DNA from: Vespula vulgaris
Taxonomy: Eukaryota; Arthropoda; Insecta; Hymenoptera; Vespidae
Reading direction: 5' to 3'
Assembly (NCBI RefSeq): GCF_905475345.1
Contig: NC_066595.1
Location: 6,402,501-6,466,500 of the forward strand
Length of the DNA stretch: 64,000 nucleotides
Below are positions 13,015-25,297 of the stretch, one piece after another. The position numbers were made by a program, and so were the translations under genes. Positions within the stretch are counted from its first letter, which is position 1; each line of letters opens with the position of its first letter. Under the pieces are notes generated by a model, which saw nothing but the letters and a program-made list of their open reading frames with translations, searched no databases and had not been told where the DNA came from.

Positions 13015-14379
13015 TTAGATCTTAAGGTTGTCGAAGTCACCTAGGGTGCTGCTGATCCTGTTGAATACAGGCAACCTTGACTCTGCGTTAGGCGATAACG
13101 GTGAGGGTGTTCTTGGCGTGATCTCGTCTGAACCGAGTGGACTGCAAACGTTCGTACGTGGACTTGGAGTTTGTCGTGTAGCGAGAAGCCCAAAATCCTG
13201 ACCGAAGCTGAAAGGTGTTGTTGGTAGATTGTTGTTTACGTTAGCTTGCTGCGTCGAGTCGTCGCTGAAGAAACTTGCCATTGAGTTAGTGGGAGATTGG
13301 CTGAGACTTGAGGACGGCGAGACAGAGTCCGCCGTGCTACCGAGGGAAAATGTCGGGCTGAGGTTGAGCGGTTTTGGCCTGGTAGCACCGACGATGGAAC
13401 TCCCACCGGCAGCACCGTTAGCACCGGCCGTTTGACGATGATGGTGATGATGATGGTGATGCTGATGTTGGTGATGATGTTGTTGATGATGTTGTTGATG
13501 ATGATGGTGGCTCGAGGCAAGACTAAGAGAATTTGTTCGTAGCAAGGGCGGTGGTGTAAAGGCAGCGTTGGCCGTGGTGGCAGCCAAACTTAGAGAATTC
13601 GTTCTCATTAGATTCGGTGGTGAATTGGCAGCTGCTGCTGCTGCGGCTACCGCAGCTACTTGGGACGAGCTAGCGGCAGCTATCTGTTCCAAGAGGCCGA
13701 CGCTAAGATTGGCGGAATTGGCGGCTGCTGTGGCTGCGGCTGCGTTACTAGGTGCGTTCGTAGCAGCACCGGCTGCTGCTGCTGCTGCTGCGGCTGCTGC
13801 TGCGACTGCTGCTGTACTGGTGTTACAGCCGTTGCTGTTACCACCGGTGACACCACCGGTATTACCACCGGCCGCGGCCGCTGCTGCGGCTGCCGCGGCT
13901 GCAGCCGCTGCACCCAACAACGGATTCAAACCCATGATGTTGGGCTGCGATGAGCCTAACTGTGCGCTCACCTTCTGATTGTGTATACGAGCTTCCTCGA
14001 AGTTGTGAATAAAGTGGCACCGCGGTCCGTACGGGCAAAAACCAATCGTATGGAAGGTACGACACAATTCTGTTTTATATTTCGGATGACGAGCCAAATT
14101 TCGCAGCTCGCTGTATCCGTGAGCGAACTGACACTTGTCTCCGTATTTACAGGCTCCACTTTCCTCGAACGGCCGACATAGTTCCGTCTTGTAACGAGAC
14201 GTTGGCTCGCTCGCGCTCCTGTCGAGTTTACGATGTTGCTCGATCAATGTAGTCACTAAAGAAGTGTAGCTACGACGTAAAGGTGCGTGACCTCCGTTCG
14301 TGCCATTGTTGTTGTTTGCCGATGATACCGACGTTGCATTGCTTGTACCCGTGTCCTTGCTCTTCGCGGAGCTCGTGTT
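13015..14379 (-). CDS. Tis11: Tis11/ZFP36-family CCCH zinc-finger mRNA-decay protein, main (last) coding exon
   Basis: This family binds AU-rich elements (UAUUUAU) in mRNA 3' UTRs and recruits the CCR4-NOT deadenylase in the cytoplasm. The exon is open from the 3' splice site (ttttttacag, minus) to a TAA at 13015-13017. Numbering is for the joined 473-residue protein, in which this exon supplies residues 20-473. A basic/Ser segment (RRSYTSL, then KLDRSASEP) precedes two tandem fingers, each led by RYKTEL or KYKTEL. Finger 1 is C87, C96, C102, H106; finger 2 is C125, C134, C140, H144. Both are CX8CX5CX3H and are separated by the family's 18 residues. Next come Ala tracts (176-189, 209-222, 264-270), two RTNSLSLA motifs (278-285, 300-307), a His/Gln tract (310-333), Ser/Thr-Pro sites near 423-449, and the CNOT1-binding motif RLPVFNRIS (454-462). 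The family call is near certain and the middle is low-complexity. A start at the GTG (14256) is wrong, because the frame stays open 41 codons further to the acceptor. Confidence 0.97.
   Translation of the reverse strand, partial: NTSSAKSKDTGTSNATSVSSANNNNGTNGGHAPLRRSYTSLVTTLIEQHRKLDRSASEPTSRYKTELCRPFEESGACKYGDKCQFAHGYSELRNLARHPKYKTELCRTFHTIGFCPYGPRCHFIHNFEEARIHNQKVSAQLGSSQPNIMGLNPLLGAAAAAAAAAAAAAAGGNTGGVTGGNSNGCNTSTAAVAAAAAAAAAAAGAATNAPSNAAAATAAANSANLSVGLLEQIAAASSSQVAAVAAAAAAANSPPNLMRTNSLSLAATTANAAFTPPPLLRTNSLSLASSHHHHQQHHQQHHHQHQHHHHHHHHRQTAGANGAAGGSSIVGATRPKPLNLSPTFSLGSTADSVSPSSSLSQSPTNSMASFFSDDSTQQANVNNNLPTTPFSFGQDFGLLATRQTPSPRTNVCSPLGSDEITPRTPSPLSPNAESRLPVFNRISSTLGDFDNLKI
13051..13077 (-). 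other. Tis11: CNOT1-binding C-terminal motif of Tis11
   Basis: This encodes RLPVFNRIS, 12 residues before the end of the protein. The vertebrate counterparts end with a closely similar R-L-P-I-F-x-R-L-S motif known to bind the CNOT1 scaffold. Its presence supports a complete, functional protein. Confidence 0.8.
13438..13509 (-). repeat. Tis11: Coding CAC/CAG (His/Gln) repeat in Tis11
   Basis: Twenty-four consecutive His or Gln codons, ending in a run of eight His. His/Gln tracts are common in insect regulatory proteins and probably vary in length between individuals or species. Confidence 0.85.
13516..13539 (-). other. Tis11: RTNSLSLA peptide motif, copy 2 (within Tis11 CDS)
   Basis: The codons are CGA ACA AAT TCT CTT AGT CTT GCC. 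Five of the eight codons differ from copy 1, all of them synonymously. It lies directly before the His/Gln tract. Confidence 0.6.
13582..13605 (-). other. Tis11: RTNSLSLA peptide motif, copy 1 (within Tis11 CDS)
   Basis: The eight codons are AGA ACG AAT TCT CTA AGT TTG GCT. Together with copy 2 at 13516-13539 it forms a repeated R-x-x-S-x-S peptide. R-x-x-S is a basophilic-kinase or 14-3-3-type context. A phospho-site role is inferred, since the family is known to be regulated by 14-3-3 binding, but this insect motif is not one I can name. Confidence 0.6.
13870..13911 (-). repeat. Tis11: Coding poly-Ala tract (14 Ala) in Tis11
   Basis: Fourteen Ala codons using all four GCN codons mixed together, so this is not a pure triplet repeat at the DNA level. 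A second tract at 13771-13812 (AAV then 11 Ala) is mostly GCA and more prone to slippage. Confidence 0.85.
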
Positions 14380-14525
14380 CTGTAAAAAAGAAACATGGAA
14401 AAATATCGGTTAATATCTGTGTCTCTTTCTCTTTCGATAAAACGCGAGTCAGCAGCCAATTACGGCCGTCGCAACGATTACGCTACTTGTTTGGAAGATA
14501 AAAGGGAAAAAAATAATAATAATTA

Positions 14526-14561
<36 letters not shown>

Positions 14562-17453
14562 TACATTTACTGGACCTCGCCAACGATTACTACATCAGTT
14601 ACGCAATCTATGACCCGATAGCCATCATATTTAAAAATAAAATCACATTTTTTTCATTCTATGGTATTTAAAAGACGGAAATCGCTAAACCAGCAGCTCT
14701 ATCTCAAAGAAAATTGCTCCGTTCAAGGTCCTCCTCCTATCTAACTGTCTATCGGAAGCATCAATCTTTTCTAAATAACGGTGCTACTTAGTCTTATCCA
14801 TTGATAGTAGAAGAACGTGTGCTTAGTAACTTCCTGAAGATTGTTCTCGTTAATTACATTCCTACTCGTAAGAAGAGATGAGAACTTGGGATCGTTAATT
14901 CACGTTTCAGGACACTAAAGATAAACAGATATGGCTCGGATGAGTCTTAATCAGGATTAAAATTACTAAAGATGGGGTGAGATTACAAGGGTTCTACCTA
15001 ACTCTCTTTAAAAGCTACCTAAACGAAAAGATCTCCTCTACCTTTTTTTCTGTCCATTAGCTTTGAAATATTTTTACTCCAATTCCAACGTATAACTCTT
15101 AAGATATTTTTACAATTATTACATTTCTTACTAATGTTACCATAGTCTCATCCAACGTTGAATGCTAATTATAGTCACCCAACAAAATTTTCCTTCAATT
15201 AAAAATTTTATTTGAATTTTGATAATTTCATTTACGATAGTTCCAATAAATCTCTCCATATAACTTTAATAATAATTAAAAAAAAAAAAAAGAACTATAA
15301 TTTCCATAACAGGTTGAAATATCAGTGGTATGTTGGTTATTCGATTTGTTCCGTACAATAATAGTCAAACTTCGCCATATTAACGAAAGATAAATTTCAA
15401 AATCTTCATACATAGGATCAGAATTATCAGTATTACAATAATTAATCGAACATATGTCATCCCATTGACCGAACAAAAAGATACTAATATAGTAAAATTA
15501 AAAATGCTAAAAACTCTTACGATCAAAGGGGTTGAAAAAAGTTATGACATTAATCTCGATCTTTCAAACAATTATGAAAACCGAAATAATGTTATAACTG
15601 TTACATATATATCGATCACGATCTATATAGATTTGATTGAACTTGATATATAATACATATTTTTTTTTATACAAGTTTTATCTTCGTTCTTATTGATTCT
15701 CATATTGACTTTACGAAACTGCTAACGTGTATGAAATTCTGTTATGAAATCGATATGAACATTCGTTAATTATTCATTTATGCCGACGTCGCCATTTTTT
15801 AAACGAGTAAACTTAACAAAAATTTATCGTTTTCGAAGAAATTGCAATGCAGAAGACATTCATATCCGAAATCATTTTTTTTCTTTTTCCCTTTTTTTTT
15901 AAGAAATTTAGAAAAATTTTTAAACTGTGGAAGGGTTTTAGGATTTAAAAAAAAATATCTATTGTTCAAACGCGTACTGAACTTTCTTCAAAGAAATATT
16001 GAAAATTGATATAATATTTTCATTCTAACTAAAACTAAAACCGATATGAACGAAGATCACATATCGTTATATCCCATAACAGTTATAATACTTTTTCGAT
16101 TCTCGTAACTGGTTCAGTAATAATTAAAATCTTCAATACTTGTATATTTTAAATACCAGTATTTTGCTCAGTAAATTAAAACCGGTATTATACCAATCGT
16201 TATTAATAAAACTAATAAATACGATATTATTACTGAAAATTGAAAAAAAATATCGATAATTATTTCGATTTTTCTATTGCAAATGCGATCGATTAAAATC
16301 AAAACATTTTTCTTTCTCAATAATTTAAAGCAAATAAAAATATATTTAACAATCAACTTGTTAATCGCAAGTATTAATATGTCGATATCTAAGAATATAA
16401 TCAGATGAATTATATCTTAATAGTAATAATAAACTCATGTTGTCTACGATTAGAGAATAATTATATATAATTCCTGAAAATTTTTTATTGTTTTCCTCCA
16501 AAATTTTTTAATATTCTTTTTTGATCGTCTTTATAATAAGAAGTGAAAAACTATTCCCCATAATAGTGATAAGTGGGAAGGTTCATAGTGATCTCATGGT
16601 AACCAAATGTTTTATGACAATGCGTGATGGATTTAGAAGAAAATCAAGATTTTTTTTTAATCATAAAACGGAACATTTTTAGTTAAATGAATTTTCCAAA
16701 AAAAAAAATTATACATAAAATAGTATAATACCGCTTCGGTCAAAAACGATGTACAACACAATTTGAAACACTTAGTTTTTGGAATCATTTAAAACCCTTA
16801 AGACCAATCAGGACGATTGTCCTATTGTTAAAGAACACGAAGCAACGAGGAATTGGAAAAATCCAAATCTGACTTAATAGAAACTTCTAAAATTCGAAAA
16901 CTATTAATTCGAAAAAAAGTGAAGATTTCTCTTGAATATATCTGACAAACCCGACATTTTACCGAGTGTTTGCCATTCCCATTTGTCAGATATTTTCTTA
17001 GGCTTAGATTAGATTAGAAAGCTTAAAAAAAAATTTTCGAATATTTCGATTTACTTATGTTTATTCTTAAAAAGTTTAGATAAGCTATGAATCAGTATCG
17101 CGATTTGCTTACGCGTCGTCGACGTCGTCGACGTCAGCGTCGCTTTATCAAAGATTAAAAAATATGTTAAACATTTGAAATTTGAAGGTTTTTCTTTCTT
17201 CTTCTTCTTTTTTTTTTTTTTTTTTGGATTATAGATAAAGAAAAACAAGCATCCGATTTATCTAGTAATCGACAAAATACTATGAGGATATTGACAGCAA
17301 CAATGATCGCACGAGTTTTTGTTAAAAAAAAATTTAACGATAGAGAGATAAAGTATTATTGTCATTGAGGGAAAATTCCACTTTGTTGAACAGAGTGTAA
17401 ATCGTAAAAGATATCGTCTTTGAGAAACTACGAAAATAAAGATCTCTTGCTCG

Positions 17454-17455
<2 letters not shown>

Positions 17456-17512
<57 letters not shown>
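17456..17512. repeat. (TC)n microsatellite
   Basis: About 28 perfect units; reads GA on the Tis11 sense strand. Confidence 0.95.
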
Positions 17513-17515
<3 letters not shown>

Positions 17516-18690
17516 TCTCGCCCTCTTCTTTCTCATACACAAACGCACATATACTTACGTACATGCTCGGGACAAAAGTATTAAACGGTGTGATTTATCT
17601 CTCACGACGCGAGAATTACGCCATGTTACGTTGACACTTTAAAATCTCAATAAGGCGCTTCAGATAAGACGTGCCATCGTCTAAAGATATATTACCGAAG
17701 TTTAAACTTATTGAATTCGAAAAATAAAATGAATAAACGAAAAAGAAACAAAAAAAAGAAAGAAAAAAAAAGAACTTGTTACAAATAAAAAAAAAAGAGT
17801 CGAACAAACAAATAAACGAAAAACTCTTTCCGGAACTTAAAAAAAAAAAAGATTTTTATTTCTATTATACTCTAAAACGATTAATCGATCTATACATGAC
17901 GGTTAAAAATTAACTTCTCGTTCAAAAATAAACCGAAGATTTGCTTTCGAAAGCAAACGGGAGAGGAAGGAGTGCAAAGTAAAAAAGAAAAGAGAAGAAC
18001 AGAGAAAAAGAAAAGAAAAGCAAAAAAAAGAAGAAGAAAAGAAAAAGAAAGAAGAAAGAAGAGAGAAAGAGAGAGACAAACAGACGATTCTCTTTTCTTG
18101 CTTGTTGGATAAAAAGAAAGAAATAGAAGAACGTGCACGCAACTCGGGGTGGCGGAGACGAGGACGTAGAGGACGGGGGTGGAGGGTGGGGGTGGGGGCG
18201 GGGACAGGGGACTATCGAGTATCGCGAAACTCGAGAAATCACGCGGAACGCTCACGGCTCTGAATTTACTCTGGCTTTGAGTTTATCGTCACGTTACAAA
18301 AGGCCAACGAAGAATCGTTGTTTCGAGGTTCGGTTCTTAAATGACAACATCGAGAATCGTATTGTCATAATCGACGACGATATAATAAACGCTAGCGATT
18401 CCTCCTCCTTCTCCTCTTCCTCCTCCACAATCTCTTCGTCCTCCTCGTCCTTCTTCTCTTTCTCGTCAACGTATATACGTGCGTGCATGCGTGCGTACGT
18501 ACGTGCGTACACACACATACACGTATATACACACAAAAGTACATAACGATATAACCACGAGTGGAAATTTCCAAGCTCGGAGATAGGCTGCGACCGACGA
18601 CGCGGATCGTCAGTCACCGACCGCCATTACATTCACAGCTAATCATCTTTTTTTTCTTCCCTTTCACCCTCCTACCCTTTTACCTTCCCT

Positions 18691-18723
18691 ATTTATCTAT
18701 TTATCTATTTATCTATCTATCTA

Positions 18724-18766
<43 letters not shown>

Positions 18767-18784
18767 TGTCTATCTATCTATCTA
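18691..18784. repeat. (CTAT)n/(CTGT)n compound tetranucleotide repeat
   Basis: TATC units flank a central block of about 10 CTGT units, a typical compound microsatellite. Confidence 0.95.
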
Positions 18785-19126
18785 CCACCCTTCCTCCCTT
18801 AACTTACTCGATCTCTTCATTCGATATTTTTCCATTTGTTTCATCACTATTTTTTTTTTTTCTTTTTCATCCTTTTTTTCAAGTTGCATCGATGTGTGTG
18901 TTGTTTTATAAAATTCGCGCGAGGGTATTTCATTTGGCCGTCGTCATCGTCGTCGTCACCAGACGCATGTGCATTATCTGGCGTTTAACGTATTTCTGAA
19001 TTATTTATATAAGCAATACTTGACACTAATATACATATGTATTTACGTTTATATACGCATTTCTTTATATGTGTACATGTCTTCTTATCGACATGTCGAT
19101 ATACGTATCTATATATATACATACAC

Positions 19127-19132
<6 letters not shown>

Positions 19133-19161
<29 letters not shown>

Positions 19162-19183
19162 TGTATGTATGTATGTATGTATG
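19133..19183. repeat. (GTAT)n microsatellite
   Basis: About 12 perfect units. Similar tracts lie at 690-718, 23308-23362 (ATAC), 37918-37960 and 60503-60533. Confidence 0.95.
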
Positions 19184-19877
19184 ATATTGATAGGAGTCAG
19201 CCATATTTTATACCGACAATTTTTTCTTTTTTTAATCTTTTCGTAGTGGTCAGCAGAAAGATATCAGAGATAGACAAAAAGGGGAAAAAGAAAAAGAGAG
19301 AAGAGAAAATCTATCAAAATTACAGAGAACTCGAAGAAAAACATGTATGTAAATACATAGGACACACATACACACACACACACACACATGTATTTGCATT
19401 AGCGAGAAGGATGGAAACGATGGATTGATCCAGGTATTCTCGGCGAAAGACAAATATTAGAATTTTCCCAAGTTTCTTTAGCTTTTTTTTTTCTTTTCTT
19501 TTCTTCGTTTTTTTTCTCTTTTCTTTTTTTTTCCTTTAACGTAAAGAAGAAAACATTGTATTATCCTTGCGAGGATTTCGAACGACCTTTCAAGAAGATA
19601 TGCTAAATCGTGCAAACGTTTGCTCATTTATTAACGAGCTTAAAACACCACGTGTCGCGCATGATAAAATATATAGAGGTACATATAACGCATACACACA
19701 TACAAGCATATATATATATACATACATACATAAATATGTATAAATTATAATAAAGAACAAGAATGTTAATCACGTTCCAAGTATATTCCACGAATTTCTA
19801 TGCGTACCGTTGAAGATTACGTCACGTGTCCCGGTGAATGTGTTTTATCTTATATACAATGAATAAAATAAAGTGAA

Positions 19878-19924
<47 letters not shown>

Positions 19925-20342
19925 GATAGAGAAGAAAAAAAACGAAGAAGAAAGACAGGAAAAGGATGGGTAAGACGATAATTGAGAAAATAAACCCCCA
20001 TCCAAATTTTCTCAGAAACGCTGTCTAAAATTCACGATGAGTTTCTGTAGCTATGAATAAGAAAGAGATAGAAAGAGAAAGAAATAGAAAGAGAGTTAGA
20101 GAGAGAGAGAGAGAGGGTGGGAGGAAGAAGGGGGTAAAAGACACACGTGTTTCGTAAAGTAGCAGCAATAGCATTCGAATAAGCGCATTAACCGCGCTTC
20201 GTCTTGTCGTCTTCGATGATTCACCGAACGTTTCGAGCCATCGGACTAGACAGCAGTCATTCTTCTCTTCCTTTAAGATGACTCTCTCTTTCTCTCTCTT
20301 TCTCTCTTTCTCCTTCTCTTTGTTTCTCTTTTTCTCTCTCTG

Positions 20343-20379
<37 letters not shown>

Positions 20380-21423
20380 TTTAGTTCTACCATACTTCAG
20401 ATTCTCCTCTTCGTTCGGACACACGCGTGCAAAATGAACCTCGCTGAGACAGCAGAGTGAAAGAGAGGGTGGAAGGGACGGACGAAGGGACAGAGAGGAA
20501 AGAGAGAGAAAGAGAGAGAGATATCTTATGTTAAGCGTGTATTCTATGCACTAGACGGAAATAGAAGGAAACTTAGAATTTATTGTACGTAAAGATGGTA
20601 AAGAATATTTTAAGATATATTATGTAATAAATATGTACTAATTTATAGTATACATTATTACTAATAGCATACTAAATTAATACCACATAATCATATAATA
20701 AATATTTATCTAATATACGTAGGAATATTTGTAACACTCTAACGTTTGTATTTTACAATATTGTTTAAATATATTTTTAGTATATTAATACTTTTTTATA
20801 TGTGCATAATATACACACTAATCTTTTTAATATTCTTACTAAAGATTAATTTACTATACAATACAATTGCTAATTCTTTATATACAAATAAAGTATATAC
20901 TGAAATTATCCTCTTTTTTTCTTGTCGAAATTGAATAAAGAATAATTGAGATAATTAAATAACAAATATTTGATCGCGTATCGAATATAATATACATACA
21001 TTTATACCATGCATATATACACACGACATACTACACACACATACGCACGCACGCACGCACGCACGCACACGCACACAAACACACGCACACACATTGAGGT
21101 ACTCAGAAGAAACGCGCTGAACCGCACAAAGAACCTCTCTCAAGGTTGCGAGAGCAGTAGCTAGCAAGCAAGTAAGCAAGCGAGCAAGCGAGCGAGCAAG
21201 CGAGCAAGCAACAGCATAAACGCGCGCACTCGTGCGTACTTACGCATGTATGCGCATAAGATGGGAAACGAACGACGAATGTACGCGTGGTGCACTGCCC
21301 GTCGCTCGTATATTTTTGCTCTCTTCCACGCTGCTTCTACTTCGATATTCAAGGAGAAATATCTCCTTGGTTGCTTTTGCTTGCTCTCTTCGCCCACTCC
21401 TATTCGAGCTTACAAGCTACATG

Positions 21424-21530
21424 CATACATGCACGCACACGTCCGTACATATATACATACATACTTGCATATATAGGTGCATACATACGTGCATACATAG
21501 GTGCATACATAGGTGCATACATACGTATTA
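21424..21530. repeat. 12-bp GTGCATACATAG minisatellite
   Basis: About five close units between 21477 and 21526, preceded by looser GCATACAT copies. Confidence 0.8.
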
Positions 21531-21711
21531 GCTATTTTCTCTTTCTCTCTCTCTTTTCTCCCTTCTTTTTGTTTTACTTCGTACACGAAATGCACGTTTC
21601 TTTATTTTTTTTTTTTTAGTCATGTTCCAATAATTTAAAAAATTGTAAAATAGCAATTTGAAATATTGCTTTTCTTTTCTTTTTTTATGAAAATTCGAGA
21701 GAATGAAAAAT

Positions 21712-22112
21712 GTTGATTTTATTTATGAAAAGCTCATGATCGATAAAAGATCGATGGAACGATCGAGATTTTATGAGAATTATTTGAAGATCGTAATGAA
21801 GTTGTTGCGTTCGCTACGCTTTCTTTCTTTTTAATGTAAATATGTTTTTTAACGAGGGAGAGAGAAAGAGAAAGGAAAGAATATTTCATGATATGAAATG
21901 TGCTTTGTAACATTTCAAAGTCGCCGATGCGTAATACGAATTTTTCGACTTTTGAAGTTCGAAGAAATCAGATAAAGTTGATTTATTTAGGAAAAGCAAA
22001 CGTACGAAATATTTCGCGATATAAAATTTTATCGCATTTTCGAACTCGAAATAGTAAATTTTATCTAATTTTGTGGAAATCAGATAAAGTCGAATTATTC
22101 GCGAAAAGTGAA
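21712..22112. repeat. Diverged short repeat, three copies
   Basis: GTTGATTTTATTTATGAAAAGC at 21712 matches GTTGATTTATTTAGGAAAAGC at 21977 and, more weakly, GTCGAATTATTCGCGAAAAG at 22089. The preceding GAAATCAGATAAAGT is shared by the last two (21964, 22076). A 71-codon frame across the last two copies (21900-22115, plus) is probably not a gene. Confidence 0.45.
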
Positions 22113-22589
22113 TGACGGGACGATCAGGAGTAATAAAAGAACGCGTGTAAAATTCGCGACGCCCTGAGTTTATTCCACTTTTTTATTAGCCTTTTTTTCT
22201 TTTATTTTCTTTTTATAGAATGATCGAGAAAAAAAGATATTACTTGATTAAAACAGCTAAACTAAGTGGATAAAAAAGAAAAGAAAAAACTAAGAAAGAT
22301 AGAAATATTTACAATCTTCTTCAAATTAAAAAACAAAAAAAACTGAGATAGCCAATTAATACGCAAAAAAAAAATGAACGATCACACGATCGAAAATGAT
22401 ATACAACGGATAAAAATTACGATAACGTGGACATCTGTGGCATAGTTTTCTTTTTTTTCTTTTCTTTTTTTCTTTTTTTTTCTTTTTCACAAGGATAATC
22501 AAGAAAAAAATGGCCACGACGGCTCGTAAAACATCCGAGAGACGACGACGGTTGATGATATAGTACTTCGTGAAACAAAAAAGAAAAGA

Positions 22590-22877
22590 AAAAAAAAGAA
22601 GAATGAAAAAATGGCGTCGATGATACATGTATCTCGATAGAGGCGGTTGGTACCACCAGTCACCGACTGTACCGCCATCATCATAGTAGTTACCGTAGAG
22701 ACGAATAATCGTTGTCATCGTCACGATCTCAGTGTAACACGCGTGATCCGCAACGTAAACAACATGACGTTGATCAGGTGTAACCATCGATCGAGATACA
22801 ACTAACCGATTAAAATAGTTGGAGATAACATGATCGACCGATATTTTTAAATTCGTACCCAGAAAAAACGAATACAT
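22590..22877 (-). other. Open, mixed-composition segment in the Tis11 intron, unrecognised
   Basis: The minus strand is open from an ATG at 22877 for 173 codons (to 22356). The first about 95 residues are not low-complexity (MVTPDQRHVVYVADHACYTE is within them), while the rest is Phe/Lys-rich repeat translation. It has the same orientation as Tis11, so a cassette exon is conceivable, but no consensus donor follows the balanced part. Confidence 0.15.
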
Positions 22878-22920
22878 TTAATTTCTATTAATCAAAAAAT
22901 ATATACACATATATCATATA

Positions 22921-23333
22921 ATGAATATTTTGTTTGCAAGATTGTTAAGTTAATACGCGCTGTTTTTAAAAATGTGTAAAATATTTTTTAATTAAATACT
23001 AAAAATATATATTTGTTTTTATATTATATATTTTATATATACACTCTTGCTATATATTAACATATTTATTATTAATGAATATTAGTATACTTATATTCAT
23101 ATATATGTATATATATAAAATTATATATTATAGAATGAATATATTTTGTTTGCAAGATCGTTACGTTACGTGTTGTGTTTTTACGAATGTAAAATCTTTT
23201 TTAATTAAATATTAGAAATATATAATATTATTTTTTATATTATATACACACAATCTTATGTTATATAATATATTTATGATTATTAAATATTAGTTCACTT
23301 ATATATTCATACATACATACATACATACATACA

Positions 23334-23369
<36 letters not shown>

Positions 23370-23380
23370 TATATATACGT
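22921..23380. repeat. Diverged tandem duplication, ~215-bp unit
   Basis: ATGAATATTTTGTTTGCAAG at 22921 recurs as ATGAATATATTTTGTTTGCA at 23135. Downstream phrases (TTTTTAATTAAATA, then a TATATATACAC-like stretch, then ATTAGT...CTTATAT) follow in the same order in both. The second copy ends in an ATAC microsatellite (23308-23362). Confidence 0.7.
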
Positions 23381-24688
23381 ATATGTATGTATGATTCAAT
23401 AAATTATATAAAATAAATATGTAAAAAGCATTAGTATTTTTTTTTTTTTGACTAGTTTGAATGAGTTAAGAAATTTCGACGAGCACGATCGAGTCCTCCA
23501 CTATTTAAGTCAGTCGATCGATCGAATATGTCTTTAAAAAGAAATGCACTTTCCTATTGCAGCTATTTTTCCCCCCCTTCGCTTCTCTTTCAAGCAACGT
23601 CTAGACTACAAGTCACGCCATATAAATCGTATGTAGGAATTGCGACACGCGATGCGTGTCCAATCCGTTCGTACATTCGTTCGTTCGTTCGTTCTCGCGA
23701 ATCGAATATTCGCATACGAGAAAGATAAAGAGAGAAAGAAAAGATAGGAATACAAAGAAAATGATGACGTTGTCGTTGCAATGAAAAATAAAATAAAAAA
23801 CAAAACAAAGATAAAAAGAAATAGGGAAAGACCAATTTTGCAATAGAGTGAATTCACATTACTACTGAAGTTTCAATGAAATTCACGATACTTTCAACAT
23901 GCGGAATAATATTTATAAAAAAAAAAAAAAGAAGAAAAGAAAAAGAAAGAACAAAAACGACCGATCAAAGTGCAATCGTGAAAGAGAACGATTAGCGAAC
24001 GATAATTTCGATTGTTATCGTGTTTTTATTTGTTTGAATCGATCACTGAGAGAATGAATCAGACTCGATCAGGATACTACCGGAAAATAGTGTATGTACG
24101 TTCATGTATACAAAAGGTGGCCTTGTATAACCCTTTATAAAGAAGGCCTTGATAAAGTCTTTAATAATGCATAACATAAAAATGGATCTTGTACAATGGG
24201 TCTGACTCGAAGCTATAAACGATTGAACTACACACATGTATGTGTGTATGTGTATTTATATAAAGATAATAAATCTAAATATATAATATAAATCTAAATT
24301 TATTATATATAATATATATATATATATAGCTAAATCGTTTATAGCTATGAATTGCATATATAAATACAATATATGTTATGTTATATACTATGCCATACTA
24401 CGATACATTATATACAATAACTAAATAATTATAGTTCAGAATTGATATAATATTCTATTATAATATAACATAATATAGTAAAACAATACTATATTACATG
24501 TATTGTTACAATATTGTTATATTATATTATATCAATGATATAATACACATAAAAAAGAAAAAAGAAATAGAAAAGAATCAGAAAGCAGTATCTTTCGAGA
24601 GGAATATCGATAGACATTTTATCGACGAAATTTAATTTGCAAATATCTTGTATCGCATTTCGACTTTTCTTTTTCACCCTTATTTCTT

Positions 24689-24732
<44 letters not shown>

Positions 24733-24869
24733 CATCGAAGAAGAAATAGAAGGAACAAAAGAATCTCGAGCGAAGCGAACGAAGGAACGTTTCGCTTTCC
24801 GGTGCAGACGAGCGTATCGCCCCTCTGACTCGCCTTCGCAAGACGGTACATACATAAATACATACATAT

Positions 24870-24992
24870 GTACTTATACACATACGTACATACTTACACA
24901 TACGTACGTATTTACACATACGTACGTACTCAAACGTACGTATGTACTCACACATACGTATGTACTCACACATACGTATGTACTTACATATA
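24870..24992. repeat. 17-20-bp minisatellite with self-complementary cores
   Basis: About seven units of TACTCACACATACGTATG type. The core ACATACGTATGT (or TACGTACGTA) is itself palindromic, so each unit could extrude a small hairpin. Confidence 0.7.
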
Positions 24993-25083
24993 TACATACA
25001 TATGTATATAACATATATATACGTACGTACGTATATTACACGTTTCCCTTTGTGGAACACGGTGACTGCTTTTGCTTCGAGAG

Positions 25084-25210
<127 letters not shown>

Positions 25211-25297
25211 ATGAACACGACGGATAAGAACTTAAGAACAGAGTCCAAAGAGAAACATTCTTTTTTTCTTTTTTTTTTTTGATAATTAAATAATTAA

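Noticed and set aside
13568..13978. 136-codon plus-strand frame rich in Ala opposite the Tis11 exon
   Set aside because: It is the antisense of the GCN repeats, which also read as Ala-like codons on the other strand. The minus frame has both zinc fingers and the CNOT1 motif.
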